From assembly GCA_019828595.1 (NCBI GenBank), contig JAHQRK010000028.1:806001-870000 (forward strand): DNA of 64,000 nt, read 5' to 3'. The notes under the pieces were generated by a model. The model was given only the letters and a program-made list of their open reading frames with translations, had not been told where the DNA came from and ran no database searches. Position 1 is the first letter of the stretch. Every line of letters starts with the position of its first letter. Shown here in pieces: positions 55,319 through 64,000 of the stretch. The stretch comes from Aphanomyces cochlioides (Eukaryota; Oomycota; Saprolegniomycetes; Saprolegniales; Verrucalvaceae). Made by a program: the position numbers and the translations under genes.

Positions 55319-56419
55319 TTAAGCTTCTTCACTGACCGTGTTGCGGCGGCGATTCACTGGGGTTGGTTCCAATCGACCGTTCTCCTCCACCGCACCAGAC
55401 ATGAACGAAGCCACGATCGTCACCAAGTACATGCCCACACTGATCAGCGTAAACACGACGCCAGAGTTCATCGAACCGCAGCGGAACAACGTCGTCTTGT
55501 GGTTCGCCTCAAACTTGGCATTCGCTTCGTCGCAGTTGGTGATTTGAGACGACGTGGCGACCACGACACCAGCCACCAACATGGCGAACGCGAGCAAAGC
55601 GTCAATGATGCGCTCGACTTTGAGAGCAGGGCGACGAGTGAGCTTGAAATGTTCGACAGCCACGAGGTGCCAAAGCGAGTACCCCGCACACGTGTACGTG
55701 GCCAAGATGGCGTAGGTGGCCTTGGGCGAGAGGTATTGACCAGTGTAGTAGTGTTTGAATCCAGCAATGGTGAAGACGAATGCAGCAGCAGAGCATGCGA
55801 ACTGGACGGCACGACCACCAAGACGAAGGGCACGCAAAGCAGGACGGTTTACGGGGGCGGTGCTGGTCTCCAATCCCTTGGCGTCCACAGGCGTTTGGAC
55901 ATTGGCGTACTCTTGCGCAGCCGACGGAGCCTCCTCGCTCACGAGGGAGGCGTCCGACGAGCTCTTGAAACAGAAGCTGGAGGCAGCCGTCAAGAAGAAG
56001 AGACCAGCCGTGACGAATGTGAGGATGATACCAAACGTCATTTGACCGCAGCGGAAGAGGTCACGACCATGGTACGTGCTGAAGAGGATGTTTTGAGACT
56101 TGCAGTCTTCCTTGGCCTCAGACGTCATGTGGAAGATACCAGCCAGAGTCAACGCGACAGCAATCGCACCATCGGTCAAACGTTGGTACGACGTGCGGGG
56201 GGCCGACGACGACAAAGACAGCATGCGCAAAGCACCGACATAGTAGACCGACGAGAGCAACGCAGTGTAGTTGGCCACTGTCGAGAAGATGGCAGCACCA
56301 CTGCTGAGTTGACCAGTCGTGTACTCGATGTATCCAAGCGAGATGAAGATCATGGCCCCAATGGCCGAGACGCCTTGCAGGGCGCGCACAGCAGTGTGGG
56401 TGTTGGAGATCGCAACCAT
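55319..56419 (-). CDS. Eight-TM membrane protein (MARVEL-like, duplicated halves), left copy
   Basis: 366 aa, MVAISNTHTAVRALQGVSAI... Two similar halves each hold about four hydrophobic segments (e.g. AIGAMIFISLGYIEY, TFGIILTFVTAGLFFLTAAS; VQFACSAAAFVFTIAGF, AFAMLVAGVVVATSS). Each half carries a loop ending LFRCG preceded by a Cys (EDCKSQ...DLFRCGQM; TNCDEANAK...TLFRCGSM). These paired cysteines may form a disulphide between TM3 and TM4, as in four-TM MARVEL/tetraspan-like proteins. The family assignment is tentative. The identical mirror gene is at 59343-60443. Head-to-head with the elicitin gene across ~700 bp. Confidence 0.8.
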   Translation of the reverse strand: MVAISNTHTAVRALQGVSAIGAMIFISLGYIEYTTGQLSSGAAIFSTVANYTALLSSVYYVGALRMLSLSSSAPRTSYQRLTDGAIAVALTLAGIFHMTSEAKEDCKSQNILFSTYHGRDLFRCGQMTFGIILTFVTAGLFFLTAASSFCFKSSSDASLVSEEAPSAAQEYANVQTPVDAKGLETSTAPVNRPALRALRLGGRAVQFACSAAAFVFTIAGFKHYYTGQYLSPKATYAILATYTCAGYSLWHLVAVEHFKLTRRPALKVERIIDALLAFAMLVAGVVVATSSQITNCDEANAKFEANHKTTLFRCGSMNSGVVFTLISVGMYLVTIVASFMSGAVEENGRLEPTPVNRRRNTVSEEA

Positions 56420-57117
56420 ATCCAGTGTCTCGATCGAAGCAAAACGCAGACTGAGGGAGAAGACGTCAATCGATTATACTTTTCCAAACGAGGGGGGGTT
56501 GAGCAGTCATTCAAGACCAACTGCACGAGGTGGGGCCCCACCCAGGATTGATAAAGCATTGACACCGCTACTTTGTCGATCTCTTTCGCGGTCTGGTATC
56601 GCGGCTTGTTCTTCGGTCTCTGGTTGGCCCTTGGCACACGCCCAGATCTGATGCTGCATCAGACCATCAATGGAGATAGATGTGCCTGTCAGCTCTCATT
56701 GGCTCGTGGCCACACGCCTTCTTGTGTCGGGCCGCCGCCATGATCGTCAAACTCTTGACCATCATGCAATCTTCAATTGGCGTGGCACCGACCAATCGAC
56801 GAGTGTCGGGAATGACACATCTCACTTACCACAAGCCAAACTGACCACTCTGCATTGTCGCGACAGACAGATGGGAGGCATGTCTCGGAAGAGCACTTGA
56901 CAACCATAATCCACCAAGCACCGTGTAAACATTGAGATGATTATGAGCACCTGAAGCGAGTAGATTACACCGGGAGGAATCCAGGTGTTGGTCCACGAGA
57001 TTGGCACAAGGCACGTGTCGTCAAGAGCATGACATATCCACGCAGACGAGACCCCACGCAAAACTGCACAACACACCACATTATCCAAGTTTCCACAAAC
57101 TCCAGTATCCTGCAGCA

Positions 57118-57693
57118 ATGAAGTCCATGGTAGCCGTATCCATGTTGGTCGCAGGAGCCATCGCCGCCACATGCGACTATGCTGTCGTCGGACCCAACTT
57201 ACAATCCCTTGGCAAACCCATCGCAAGTTGCATGACTGCCACGGACAACAGCTACAACCTTGCGCGAGCCAGTGCACCACCCACTCCAGAACAAGCAGCC
57301 GCAATCTGCGCCAAATGCCAAGACTTTGTGGCTGCAGTGCGTGCCCTCCCTCCTTGGCCCGACTGCACGATGAATGTCGGAGGCAGCGAACAGACTCTGA
57401 CCTCCTATTTCGACAAAATGATCGGTGGTTGCGCCGGCGGCTCGAACTCGTCTTCACCAGCATCCAACGGGACGATCACGACAGCGAATGCGACTGGTAC
57501 ACCTTCGGTTGGCACCAACGGCACGAACAAGGACTCTGTTGTTGGCTCCACAAATAATGCGACGACAGCCAACTCAACCACGGCTACTCCCACAACAACA
57601 CCTGCATCGACACCCAAGAGCTCTGGACAAACGATTCAAGTCGGCGTTGTGGCAGCGACTGTACTGGCGACAGCTCTATCAATCGTCTTCTAG
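57118..57693 (+). CDS. Elicitin with Ser/Thr-rich GPI-type tail, left copy
   Basis: 191 aa from ATG 57118 (an upstream in-frame start adds a non-signal-like lead). Signal peptide MKSMVAVSMLVAGAIAA, then the elicitin domain (residues ~18-107) with six cysteines at 19, 38, 64, 67, 83 and 105. Landmarks are CDYAVVGPNLQSL, PPTPEQAAAICAKCQDFVAA and WPDCTMNVGG. Elicitins are oomycete secreted sterol-binding proteins recognised by hosts. Residues ~108-170 are Ser/Thr/Asn-rich with several N-x-S/T sites, and the C-terminus (VGVVAATVLATALSIVF) fits a GPI-anchor signal. Identical mirror copy at 58069-58644. Confidence 0.92.
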   Translation: MKSMVAVSMLVAGAIAATCDYAVVGPNLQSLGKPIASCMTATDNSYNLARASAPPTPEQAAAICAKCQDFVAAVRALPPWPDCTMNVGGSEQTLTSYFDKMIGGCAGGSNSSSPASNGTITTANATGTPSVGTNGTNKDSVVGSTNNATTANSTTATPTTTPASTPKSSGQTIQVGVVAATVLATALSIVF

Positions 57694-57778
57694 ATATGTT
57701 TAAGTTGGAGAGAGAATAGAAACCATCAAAAGACAACTTGACCTCGACGAGAGTAGAATGTCAACACGAATTTGTGTT

Positions 57779-57983
57779 CGCATTTATTTGTTCTTTCGTT
57801 GGATCCATAGAAATCGAATCTGATTCCAAACTGATTCTAACAGGTTTGCAGGTCCATATTGTTTTTCTGACCTTTGACGAAAATCAAATTGCATTGCGTT
57901 CGGTCATCAATAGAATCACTTGAAACACCAAACATAATCTCATTCTCAAATCGGACACAATTGTATTGGTTTGCCAACCCCCC
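57779..57983. other. Unique spacer of the palindrome
   Basis: 205 bp between the arms, AT-rich, not self-complementary and without a gene. Both elicitin copies end toward it. Confidence 0.85.
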
Positions 57984-58068
57984 AACACAAATTCGTGTTG
58001 ACATTCTACTCTCGTCGAGGTCAAGTTGTCTTTTGATGGTTTCTATTCTCTCTCCAACTTAAACATAT

Positions 58069-58644
58069 CTAGAAGACGATTGATAGAGCTGTCGCCAGTA
58101 CAGTCGCTGCCACAACGCCGACTTGAATCGTTTGTCCAGAGCTCTTGGGTGTCGATGCAGGTGTTGTTGTGGGAGTAGCCGTGGTTGAGTTGGCTGTCGT
58201 CGCATTATTTGTGGAGCCAACAACAGAGTCCTTGTTCGTGCCGTTGGTGCCAACCGAAGGTGTACCAGTCGCATTCGCTGTCGTGATCGTCCCGTTGGAT
58301 GCTGGTGAAGACGAGTTCGAGCCGCCGGCGCAACCACCGATCATTTTGTCGAAATAGGAGGTCAGAGTCTGTTCGCTGCCTCCGACATTCATCGTGCAGT
58401 CGGGCCAAGGAGGGAGGGCACGCACTGCAGCCACAAAGTCTTGGCATTTGGCGCAGATTGCGGCTGCTTGTTCTGGAGTGGGTGGTGCACTGGCTCGCGC
58501 AAGGTTGTAGCTGTTGTCCGTGGCAGTCATGCAACTTGCGATGGGTTTGCCAAGGGATTGTAAGTTGGGTCCGACGACAGCATAGTCGCATGTGGCGGCG
58601 ATGGCTCCTGCGACCAACATGGATACGGCTACCATGGACTTCAT
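58069..58644 (-). CDS. Elicitin with GPI-type tail, right copy
   Basis: Identical 191-aa product to the gene at 57118-57693, in the opposite orientation within the right palindrome arm; ATG is 58642-58644. The two copies converge on the 205-bp spacer. With identical promoters, both are expected to be expressed alike. Confidence 0.92.
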   Translation of the reverse strand: MKSMVAVSMLVAGAIAATCDYAVVGPNLQSLGKPIASCMTATDNSYNLARASAPPTPEQAAAICAKCQDFVAAVRALPPWPDCTMNVGGSEQTLTSYFDKMIGGCAGGSNSSSPASNGTITTANATGTPSVGTNGTNKDSVVGSTNNATTANSTTATPTTTPASTPKSSGQTIQVGVVAATVLATALSIVF

Positions 58645-59342
58645 TGCTGCAGGATACTGGAGTTTGTGGAAACTTGGATAATGTGGTGTGTTGTGCAGTT
58701 TTGCGTGGGGTCTCGTCTGCGTGGATATGTCATGCTCTTGACGACACGTGCCTTGTGCCAATCTCGTGGACCAACACCTGGATTCCTCCCGGTGTAATCT
58801 ACTCGCTTCAGGTGCTCATAATCATCTCAATGTTTACACGGTGCTTGGTGGATTATGGTTGTCAAGTGCTCTTCCGAGACATGCCTCCCATCTGTCTGTC
58901 GCGACAATGCAGAGTGGTCAGTTTGGCTTGTGGTAAGTGAGATGTGTCATTCCCGACACTCGTCGATTGGTCGGTGCCACGCCAATTGAAGATTGCATGA
59001 TGGTCAAGAGTTTGACGATCATGGCGGCGGCCCGACACAAGAAGGCGTGTGGCCACGAGCCAATGAGAGCTGACAGGCACATCTATCTCCATTGATGGTC
59101 TGATGCAGCATCAGATCTGGGCGTGTGCCAAGGGCCAACCAGAGACCGAAGAACAAGCCGCGATACCAGACCGCGAAAGAGATCGACAAAGTAGCGGTGT
59201 CAATGCTTTATCAATCCTGGGTGGGGCCCCACCTCGTGCAGTTGGTCTTGAATGACTGCTCAACCCCCCCTCGTTTGGAAAAGTATAATCGATTGACGTC
59301 TTCTCCCTCAGTCTGCGTTTTGCTTCGATCGAGACACTGGAT

Positions 59343-60443
59343 ATGGTTGCGATCTCCAACACCCACACTGCTGTGCGCGCCCTGCAAGGCGTCTCGGCCA
59401 TTGGGGCCATGATCTTCATCTCGCTTGGATACATCGAGTACACGACTGGTCAACTCAGCAGTGGTGCTGCCATCTTCTCGACAGTGGCCAACTACACTGC
59501 GTTGCTCTCGTCGGTCTACTATGTCGGTGCTTTGCGCATGCTGTCTTTGTCGTCGTCGGCCCCCCGCACGTCGTACCAACGTTTGACCGATGGTGCGATT
59601 GCTGTCGCGTTGACTCTGGCTGGTATCTTCCACATGACGTCTGAGGCCAAGGAAGACTGCAAGTCTCAAAACATCCTCTTCAGCACGTACCATGGTCGTG
59701 ACCTCTTCCGCTGCGGTCAAATGACGTTTGGTATCATCCTCACATTCGTCACGGCTGGTCTCTTCTTCTTGACGGCTGCCTCCAGCTTCTGTTTCAAGAG
59801 CTCGTCGGACGCCTCCCTCGTGAGCGAGGAGGCTCCGTCGGCTGCGCAAGAGTACGCCAATGTCCAAACGCCTGTGGACGCCAAGGGATTGGAGACCAGC
59901 ACCGCCCCCGTAAACCGTCCTGCTTTGCGTGCCCTTCGTCTTGGTGGTCGTGCCGTCCAGTTCGCATGCTCTGCTGCTGCATTCGTCTTCACCATTGCTG
60001 GATTCAAACACTACTACACTGGTCAATACCTCTCGCCCAAGGCCACCTACGCCATCTTGGCCACGTACACGTGTGCGGGGTACTCGCTTTGGCACCTCGT
60101 GGCTGTCGAACATTTCAAGCTCACTCGTCGCCCTGCTCTCAAAGTCGAGCGCATCATTGACGCTTTGCTCGCGTTCGCCATGTTGGTGGCTGGTGTCGTG
60201 GTCGCCACGTCGTCTCAAATCACCAACTGCGACGAAGCGAATGCCAAGTTTGAGGCGAACCACAAGACGACGTTGTTCCGCTGCGGTTCGATGAACTCTG
60301 GCGTCGTGTTTACGCTGATCAGTGTGGGCATGTACTTGGTGACGATCGTGGCTTCGTTCATGTCTGGTGCGGTGGAGGAGAACGGTCGATTGGAACCAAC
60401 CCCAGTGAATCGCCGCCGCAACACGGTCAGTGAAGAAGCTTAA
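59343..60443 (+). CDS. Eight-TM MARVEL-like membrane protein, right copy
   Basis: Identical 366-aa product to 55319-56419, in the right palindrome arm. Its stop codon lies 42 bp inside the arm's outer edge, so the whole gene is within the conserved core. Confidence 0.8.
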   Translation: MVAISNTHTAVRALQGVSAIGAMIFISLGYIEYTTGQLSSGAAIFSTVANYTALLSSVYYVGALRMLSLSSSAPRTSYQRLTDGAIAVALTLAGIFHMTSEAKEDCKSQNILFSTYHGRDLFRCGQMTFGIILTFVTAGLFFLTAASSFCFKSSSDASLVSEEAPSAAQEYANVQTPVDAKGLETSTAPVNRPALRALRLGGRAVQFACSAAAFVFTIAGFKHYYTGQYLSPKATYAILATYTCAGYSLWHLVAVEHFKLTRRPALKVERIIDALLAFAMLVAGVVVATSSQITNCDEANAKFEANHKTTLFRCGSMNSGVVFTLISVGMYLVTIVASFMSGAVEENGRLEPTPVNRRRNTVSEEA

Positions 60444-60519
60444 GCTTGAGGAGATTAAGAACGGTGTAATCATGCATTATGTGTTTTGGACTCGTGATAG
60501 TACGAAATTTGATTGTTCT

Positions 60520-60780
60520 TCGTTAAACGCAAGCCGGATAATGACGCTTATAGTCAAATCAAAGGCCCAACAGTTCTTGTCGCTGGCCTAACTGATGCTG
60601 GCATATCGTCTTAATGCCTCAAACTCACCTTGAAAGAGATGTCATTGACGGTGTCTGGGATGATGGTGAACATCTCCCCGTGTGGTGTCAGCTATCGTTG
60701 CGTTGAAGGTCGAGGGTACCGACTGCTTTTCGATGGGCAACCACTCGTTCAGACCAAGCCTGGTCATTAGATAACACAAG
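60520..60780 (+). pseudogene. Decayed mirror copy of CLP1
   Basis: Immediately outside the right arm, the plus strand reads AYSQIKGPTVLVAGLTDAGI then stops (functional CLP1: ARSQSRGPTVLIAGPTDAGK; the P-loop Lys is lost). Near 60700 it reads CVEGRGYRLLFDG (functional: CGWVEGRGYRLLLDG), followed by VQTKPGH and a stop. Order and orientation mirror the CLP1 gene left of the palindrome, with the part between them shortened. This is direct evidence that the inverted duplication once extended into CLP1. Confidence 0.75.
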
Positions 60781-61331
60781 CATTTAGGTCACTGAAAGTC
60801 CATGAATGTCGTCTTTATCCTTCATCAAACGAACCAGATACATTCTCCAAATACCCCACATGTACTACACCATTTGCCGGTTTAGTTCGTTCAACTTGCG
60901 ATATACTACTCTGGTCCATATTTCCAGTCACATTTGCATTTTAATTGGCGGAATTTTTCTAATCAACCACAATCGTGCGATTTGATTGGCTTTTAGAAAT
61001 GTACAAGATCTGGCGTTTCATTGGGTGTTTTCGCGATGTTCTGAATCGTTCTGACACATGAGATATGACGGGGGAAAAATTGGCGCCTTGGGCGAGAATA
61101 ACAAAATGTGTCAATATTCATTCATTGTCCTTTTTGAGCCAACAAGCGAAGCATTCACGCATTGCGAGTGTCGAACAGTGTCGGTCTCAGCATCTACAAG
61201 TTATGACACAGTCCCTGGACGAAGCGCGCCGACCAATTCAACTTGACGAGACGACACAACGAAAGATGTACGAGGCTCTTCTTGAGCTGTCGTACAAAGG
61301 CCAACTCAAACATGGTACATACACAGCTAGT

Positions 61332-61889
61332 ATTTCGTATCATTTGCAATTTATCTCGTATCAGTGCAATATATTTCGTATGACTTGCATTTAATTTCGT
61401 GGTCGGCGACGAAAATCGATTTATATTTCGCATGACTTGCATTATATTTCATACCTCTTGCATTTAATTTCGTATTTTTTAGCTTATATTTCGTAACACG
61501 TGCATTTTAATTCGCAGAAAAGAGAAAAAGTACGTAGAAAAATTAACAAAAAATTGTTATCGACCTCATAAGAAATTGGTGGGACACTTCAATCACCATA
61601 TAAGTCAATGCGAGCATCAATCAAGCTCGGCAGAGTTCATATGCGCTTGCCCGTCGCAAATTCATAGCTCAAGCCAACACTGCAACACATGTGAAACTTC
61701 ATATCTCAATAGGACGTTGAATATATTTTGCATTACTACGAATTTAAATGCACGTGATACGAAACATAAGCAAAAAAATATGAAATTAAATGCAAGAGGT
61801 ATGAAATATAATGCAAGTTATTCGATTTTCGTGCAAGTCATACGAAATATATTGCACTGATACGAAATATATTGCAAATGATACGAAAT
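61332..61889. mobile_element. Foldback-type element with ~165-bp repeat-built inverted arms
   Basis: The left arm from 61332 (ATTTCGTATCATTTGCAAT...) and the right arm ending 61889 are reverse complements over roughly 165 bp. Each arm is itself a tandem series of the words TTTCGTAT and TTGCAT/TTGCAA at ~25-bp spacing. The middle ~220 bp is not coding. This is typical of foldback or MULE-like non-autonomous elements. No target duplication was confirmed. Confidence 0.75.
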
Positions 61890-62079
61890 GATGTGGTTTG
61901 TGAAACTATTTTGTCCACATTTCTGTAGAGTGTGTGAAATGTATTGTCTTCAGAATTTACAGTGTGGATTGCACTGGCATTTCTATTTTGTCCAATCCAA
62001 ATTTAAAGTAGTTTCAATTGGCTATATATATGGAGGCGTACATCAATGTTGTGTTGTGCGAGTTGTCCGAGCTCCCTCA

Positions 62080-62960
62080 TCTCACGCTCATGCTTGTCGA
62101 GCTACAACGAATTCTTGCACGCCTGTGCTAGCAATAATGATGATAACTGACCAAATAAATTACGATGAATTTACTCCTATTTCTCTGACTTTGACCAACA
62201 ACGGAGCGATTACAGCATTTCTGAGGGGATGGACGAAGGGCGCAAAAGCTATGCCGTCACACACGGCCTCGTGATACTCCGAAGTGTTTAAAAACCCGTA
62301 GAGAACATAAATCACACATTTAAGGAGACAAGTTGATTGTGGATTCCTTTGTATCAGTCCTTTATTCGAGATTGCGTTGCTAAACTAAAGCAAGTTACAT
62401 GACCAGCACCAACTCTTCTACATGTATTGTGTCAATTAAAATGCTCAAAGATATTGTAGACATCTTTCTATATGGCTGGCAATCAACGTGTTCAGTTGTA
62501 GACTACATATCGTCCCTCGACATGCAACGAGTGTACATGTGTGAACCTGTAAAGCAGTTGAATGTGACTTTCGAATGATGTGAGAACTAATTTAAGTTTA
62601 CTGCGATTCTAGCCTTCCTCTGTCACACTGAACCCTGTTTCTTAGTTATGTGTGCCTGGTAAGGGAGTTTAGATTAGCTTTCAACTACGTGTTCCTTTGT
62701 GTTGCGCTGGGATAAATCATTGGGCGGGTTTCTGTATTTTGTTAGCATTTGATTGGTCAATGAATCCACAGTGCAAACGGCTCTGTGATTTCCATTGAGA
62801 GGTATATTCAAAACGCTCAATACAAATTGCAAGTATAAATACAGAGAAAAAATATCATTTTATTGGAAAAAACAGTGATCTTTGCACTGTAACCCCCTTA
62901 ATTTCAATATGTCGAGCACTGTAAAAGTTGATGAATGTGAAATTTCACAAAGCCAGATAT
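62080..62960. repeat. Right copy of the dispersed inverted repeat pair
   Basis: Diverged reverse complement of 51660-52570. It contains the conserved short frame (plus, DEFTPISLTLTNNGAITAFL, then RGWTKG) ending near 62272, and the unduplicated form of the site that became two palindromes in the left copy. Confidence 0.7.
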
Positions 62961-62983
62961 TGAGATATATTTAGACTTGATAT

Positions 62984-64000
62984 TTGTATTACAGAGAAAA
63001 TATCTTGGATATATTATGTTTTATGAAACGTTTTCGAAACTTCGTATCCGGATCGTCAGTGCGAGGAAATCTCATCCGCAACACATGCACAAGCGCATGT
63101 CAGCAAACGAGAAAGTGGTTCGACGATGACGAGGACATCACTGATATGTACCTGGCAAAGAGGACGAAGTAACAGTATGAGGTAATTCTACGCAGATTGC
63201 TTGCTTGGCTGGATGCTACGCATCCTTGGTGTGTCGACAATGGCGAAATCAAGCTTCCACTGTCATCTGACATCTGCAAAGAGTTTCTCAAGCATGAGTC
63301 TGTGAACACGAGAAAAACGATCGCTTCTGGCAGCAAGCAGCTGAAATCTGCTGCCTCAATCAACGCATGTAGAAGCGCAATTGCATACTTGTACAAGGTA
63401 TCTAGGGTGGAGATGGATTCTGATCTTTCAACAATGCTTCATGGTAAGCTTAGATTTATCATATCCAGTCTTAATCATGAACACTACCACAATAGACTTT
63501 ATGGGAGGATACAAGCGCAAAGTCGCTCAAATGAAAAACGAAGGCGAGATGCCAATCGGAGAAGGAAAGAGCCCAATTTCGATTGATGGTGACTGAAGTT
63601 AACACGTACATTTTGTTTATATAGTATCTAGGTTACATGTTTTTGGCCTCCAAAGCTCTGAATGGCGCTGTTGGAATCCGCGACTGTGGAATTGCTCACA
63701 CATTCTTGCTTTTTTGTTGGAATTTGGTGGCTAGATCGGCCTCCGTGAGTTCAATACGATTCGACCACTTGTCTTGGGAAGGTGGGAAACCTTGCTTGAA
63801 TGGTAGATTCATTGAAGTCACAGGAGATGCTCTGGTGGTGCAATATGGCCTGACGAAGAGCGATCAATCAGGTGCAAATTCCCCCCCCCCCCACAGGGTG
63901 TATGCAAACCCTTCAGAACCATCCATATGTCCCATTTTAAGGTAGTAGTACATATCCTCAGTTCATCGATATAAAGCTAAACTATTGTCTAGCCTCGCAA
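62984..64000 (+). CDS. Crypton-type tyrosine recombinase, partial at window edge
   Basis: Exon pieces separated by short GT..AG introns: ...LLAWLDATHPWCVDNGEIKL (to 63443), DFMGGYKRKVAQMKNEGEMP (63496-63588), GYMFLASKALNGAVGIRDCG with FLLFCWNLVARSASVSSIRF (63632-63781), GDALVVQYGLTKSDQSG (63824-63871) and VYANPSEPSICPIL (to ~63941). The SAM-like core-binding region, the RSASVSSIRFDHL segment (first catalytic Arg context) and the VYANP...ICPIL signature fit oomycete Crypton/YR transposons. The N-terminal boundary is unclear. The C-terminal catalytic residues (HxxR, Tyr) lie beyond 64000. A poly-C run at ~63880 is read through in frame. Confidence 0.75.

Larger units (their letters stand above)
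55277..57778. repeat. Left arm of a 2.5-kb palindrome
   Basis: This arm is the reverse complement of 57984-60485 (paired coordinates sum to 115762). I checked both boundaries base by base: pairing fails at 55276/60486 and at 57779/57983. Every open frame in one arm has an identical-length, identical-sequence mirror in the other. The central 205 bp (57779-57983) is unique. Confidence 0.95.
57984..60485. repeat. Right arm of the 2.5-kb palindrome
   Basis: Exact mirror of 55277-57778 as far as I compared. It carries the second elicitin (minus) and second membrane-protein gene (plus). Confidence 0.95.

Noticed and set aside
55289..56551. 420-codon plus-strand frame antisense to the membrane protein, with a mirror at 59211-60473
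   Set aside because: It is the shadow of the eight-TM gene; its product is Arg/His-rich without domains.
58299..58940. 213-codon frame in the right arm and its mirror at 56822
   Set aside because: Antisense to the elicitin and its upstream region, with no recognisable features.
1..64000. tRNA or rRNA genes
   Set aside because: I looked for clover-leaf arms and rRNA-like conserved blocks and saw none; a tRNAscan run would settle it.

Overview
The window looks like a nuclear contig from an oomycete, most likely a Saprolegnialean of the Aphanomyces/Saprolegnia type. The evidence is an elicitin gene, WRKY19-type zinc-finger repeats, secreted carbohydrate-active enzymes with Thr/Pro linkers, very short introns (about 37-52 bp, GT..AG) and oomycete-style DNA transposons. 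All assignments come from reading the sequence; nothing was searched.

1-18 kb holds a cluster of secreted, extremely basic repeat proteins. Five copies (1504, 4404, 6515, 15231 minus, 17204) and one remnant (3335) share a signal peptide, a short D-F-S-x-D-x-P-[VL]-M-R-x-L block and an acidic/aromatic patch. Three continue into Lys-Ala-Gly/Asn repeats like a histone H1 tail, the best followed by an Arg-Ser tail. Two continue into a short basic stretch and a glycine-periodic domain. Only two of the five have an intact start and frame. A WRKY19-type zinc-finger gene, a PIF/Harbinger element (10683-13360) and a Tc1/mariner element (13393-14798) sit inside the cluster.

18-29 kb is the conserved housekeeping part: tRNA 2'-phosphotransferase (minus), an OMA1-type mitochondrial metallopeptidase in ten small exons (plus), the CCR4-NOT scaffold CNOT1 (2146 aa, one 41-bp intron), and a frameshifted GH46-type chitosanase (minus).

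30-50 kb is a transposon island: four PIF/Harbinger-type loci, two MULE-type loci and a decayed Ty1/copia element. One Harbinger element (35537-37925, TAA target duplication) is inserted into a MULE. A degenerate tandem array lies at 46.65-47.9 kb.

51.6-63 kb is an inverted-duplication region. A GH114-type secreted glycosidase and a CLP1-type RNA kinase precede a 2 x 2502-bp palindrome with a 205-bp spacer. Each arm carries an eight-TM membrane protein and a GPI-type elicitin. Outside the right arm lies a decayed mirror copy of CLP1, and further out a diverged inverted repeat pair (51.66-52.57 / 62.08-62.96 kb). The duplication was therefore probably larger and older, with only the core arms kept identical. 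The window ends inside a Crypton-type tyrosine recombinase.

The strongest candidates for something undescribed are the secreted H1-like/glycine-zipper family, the palindrome with identical core and decayed flanks, and a short C-terminal cysteine module shared by unrelated secreted hydrolases.
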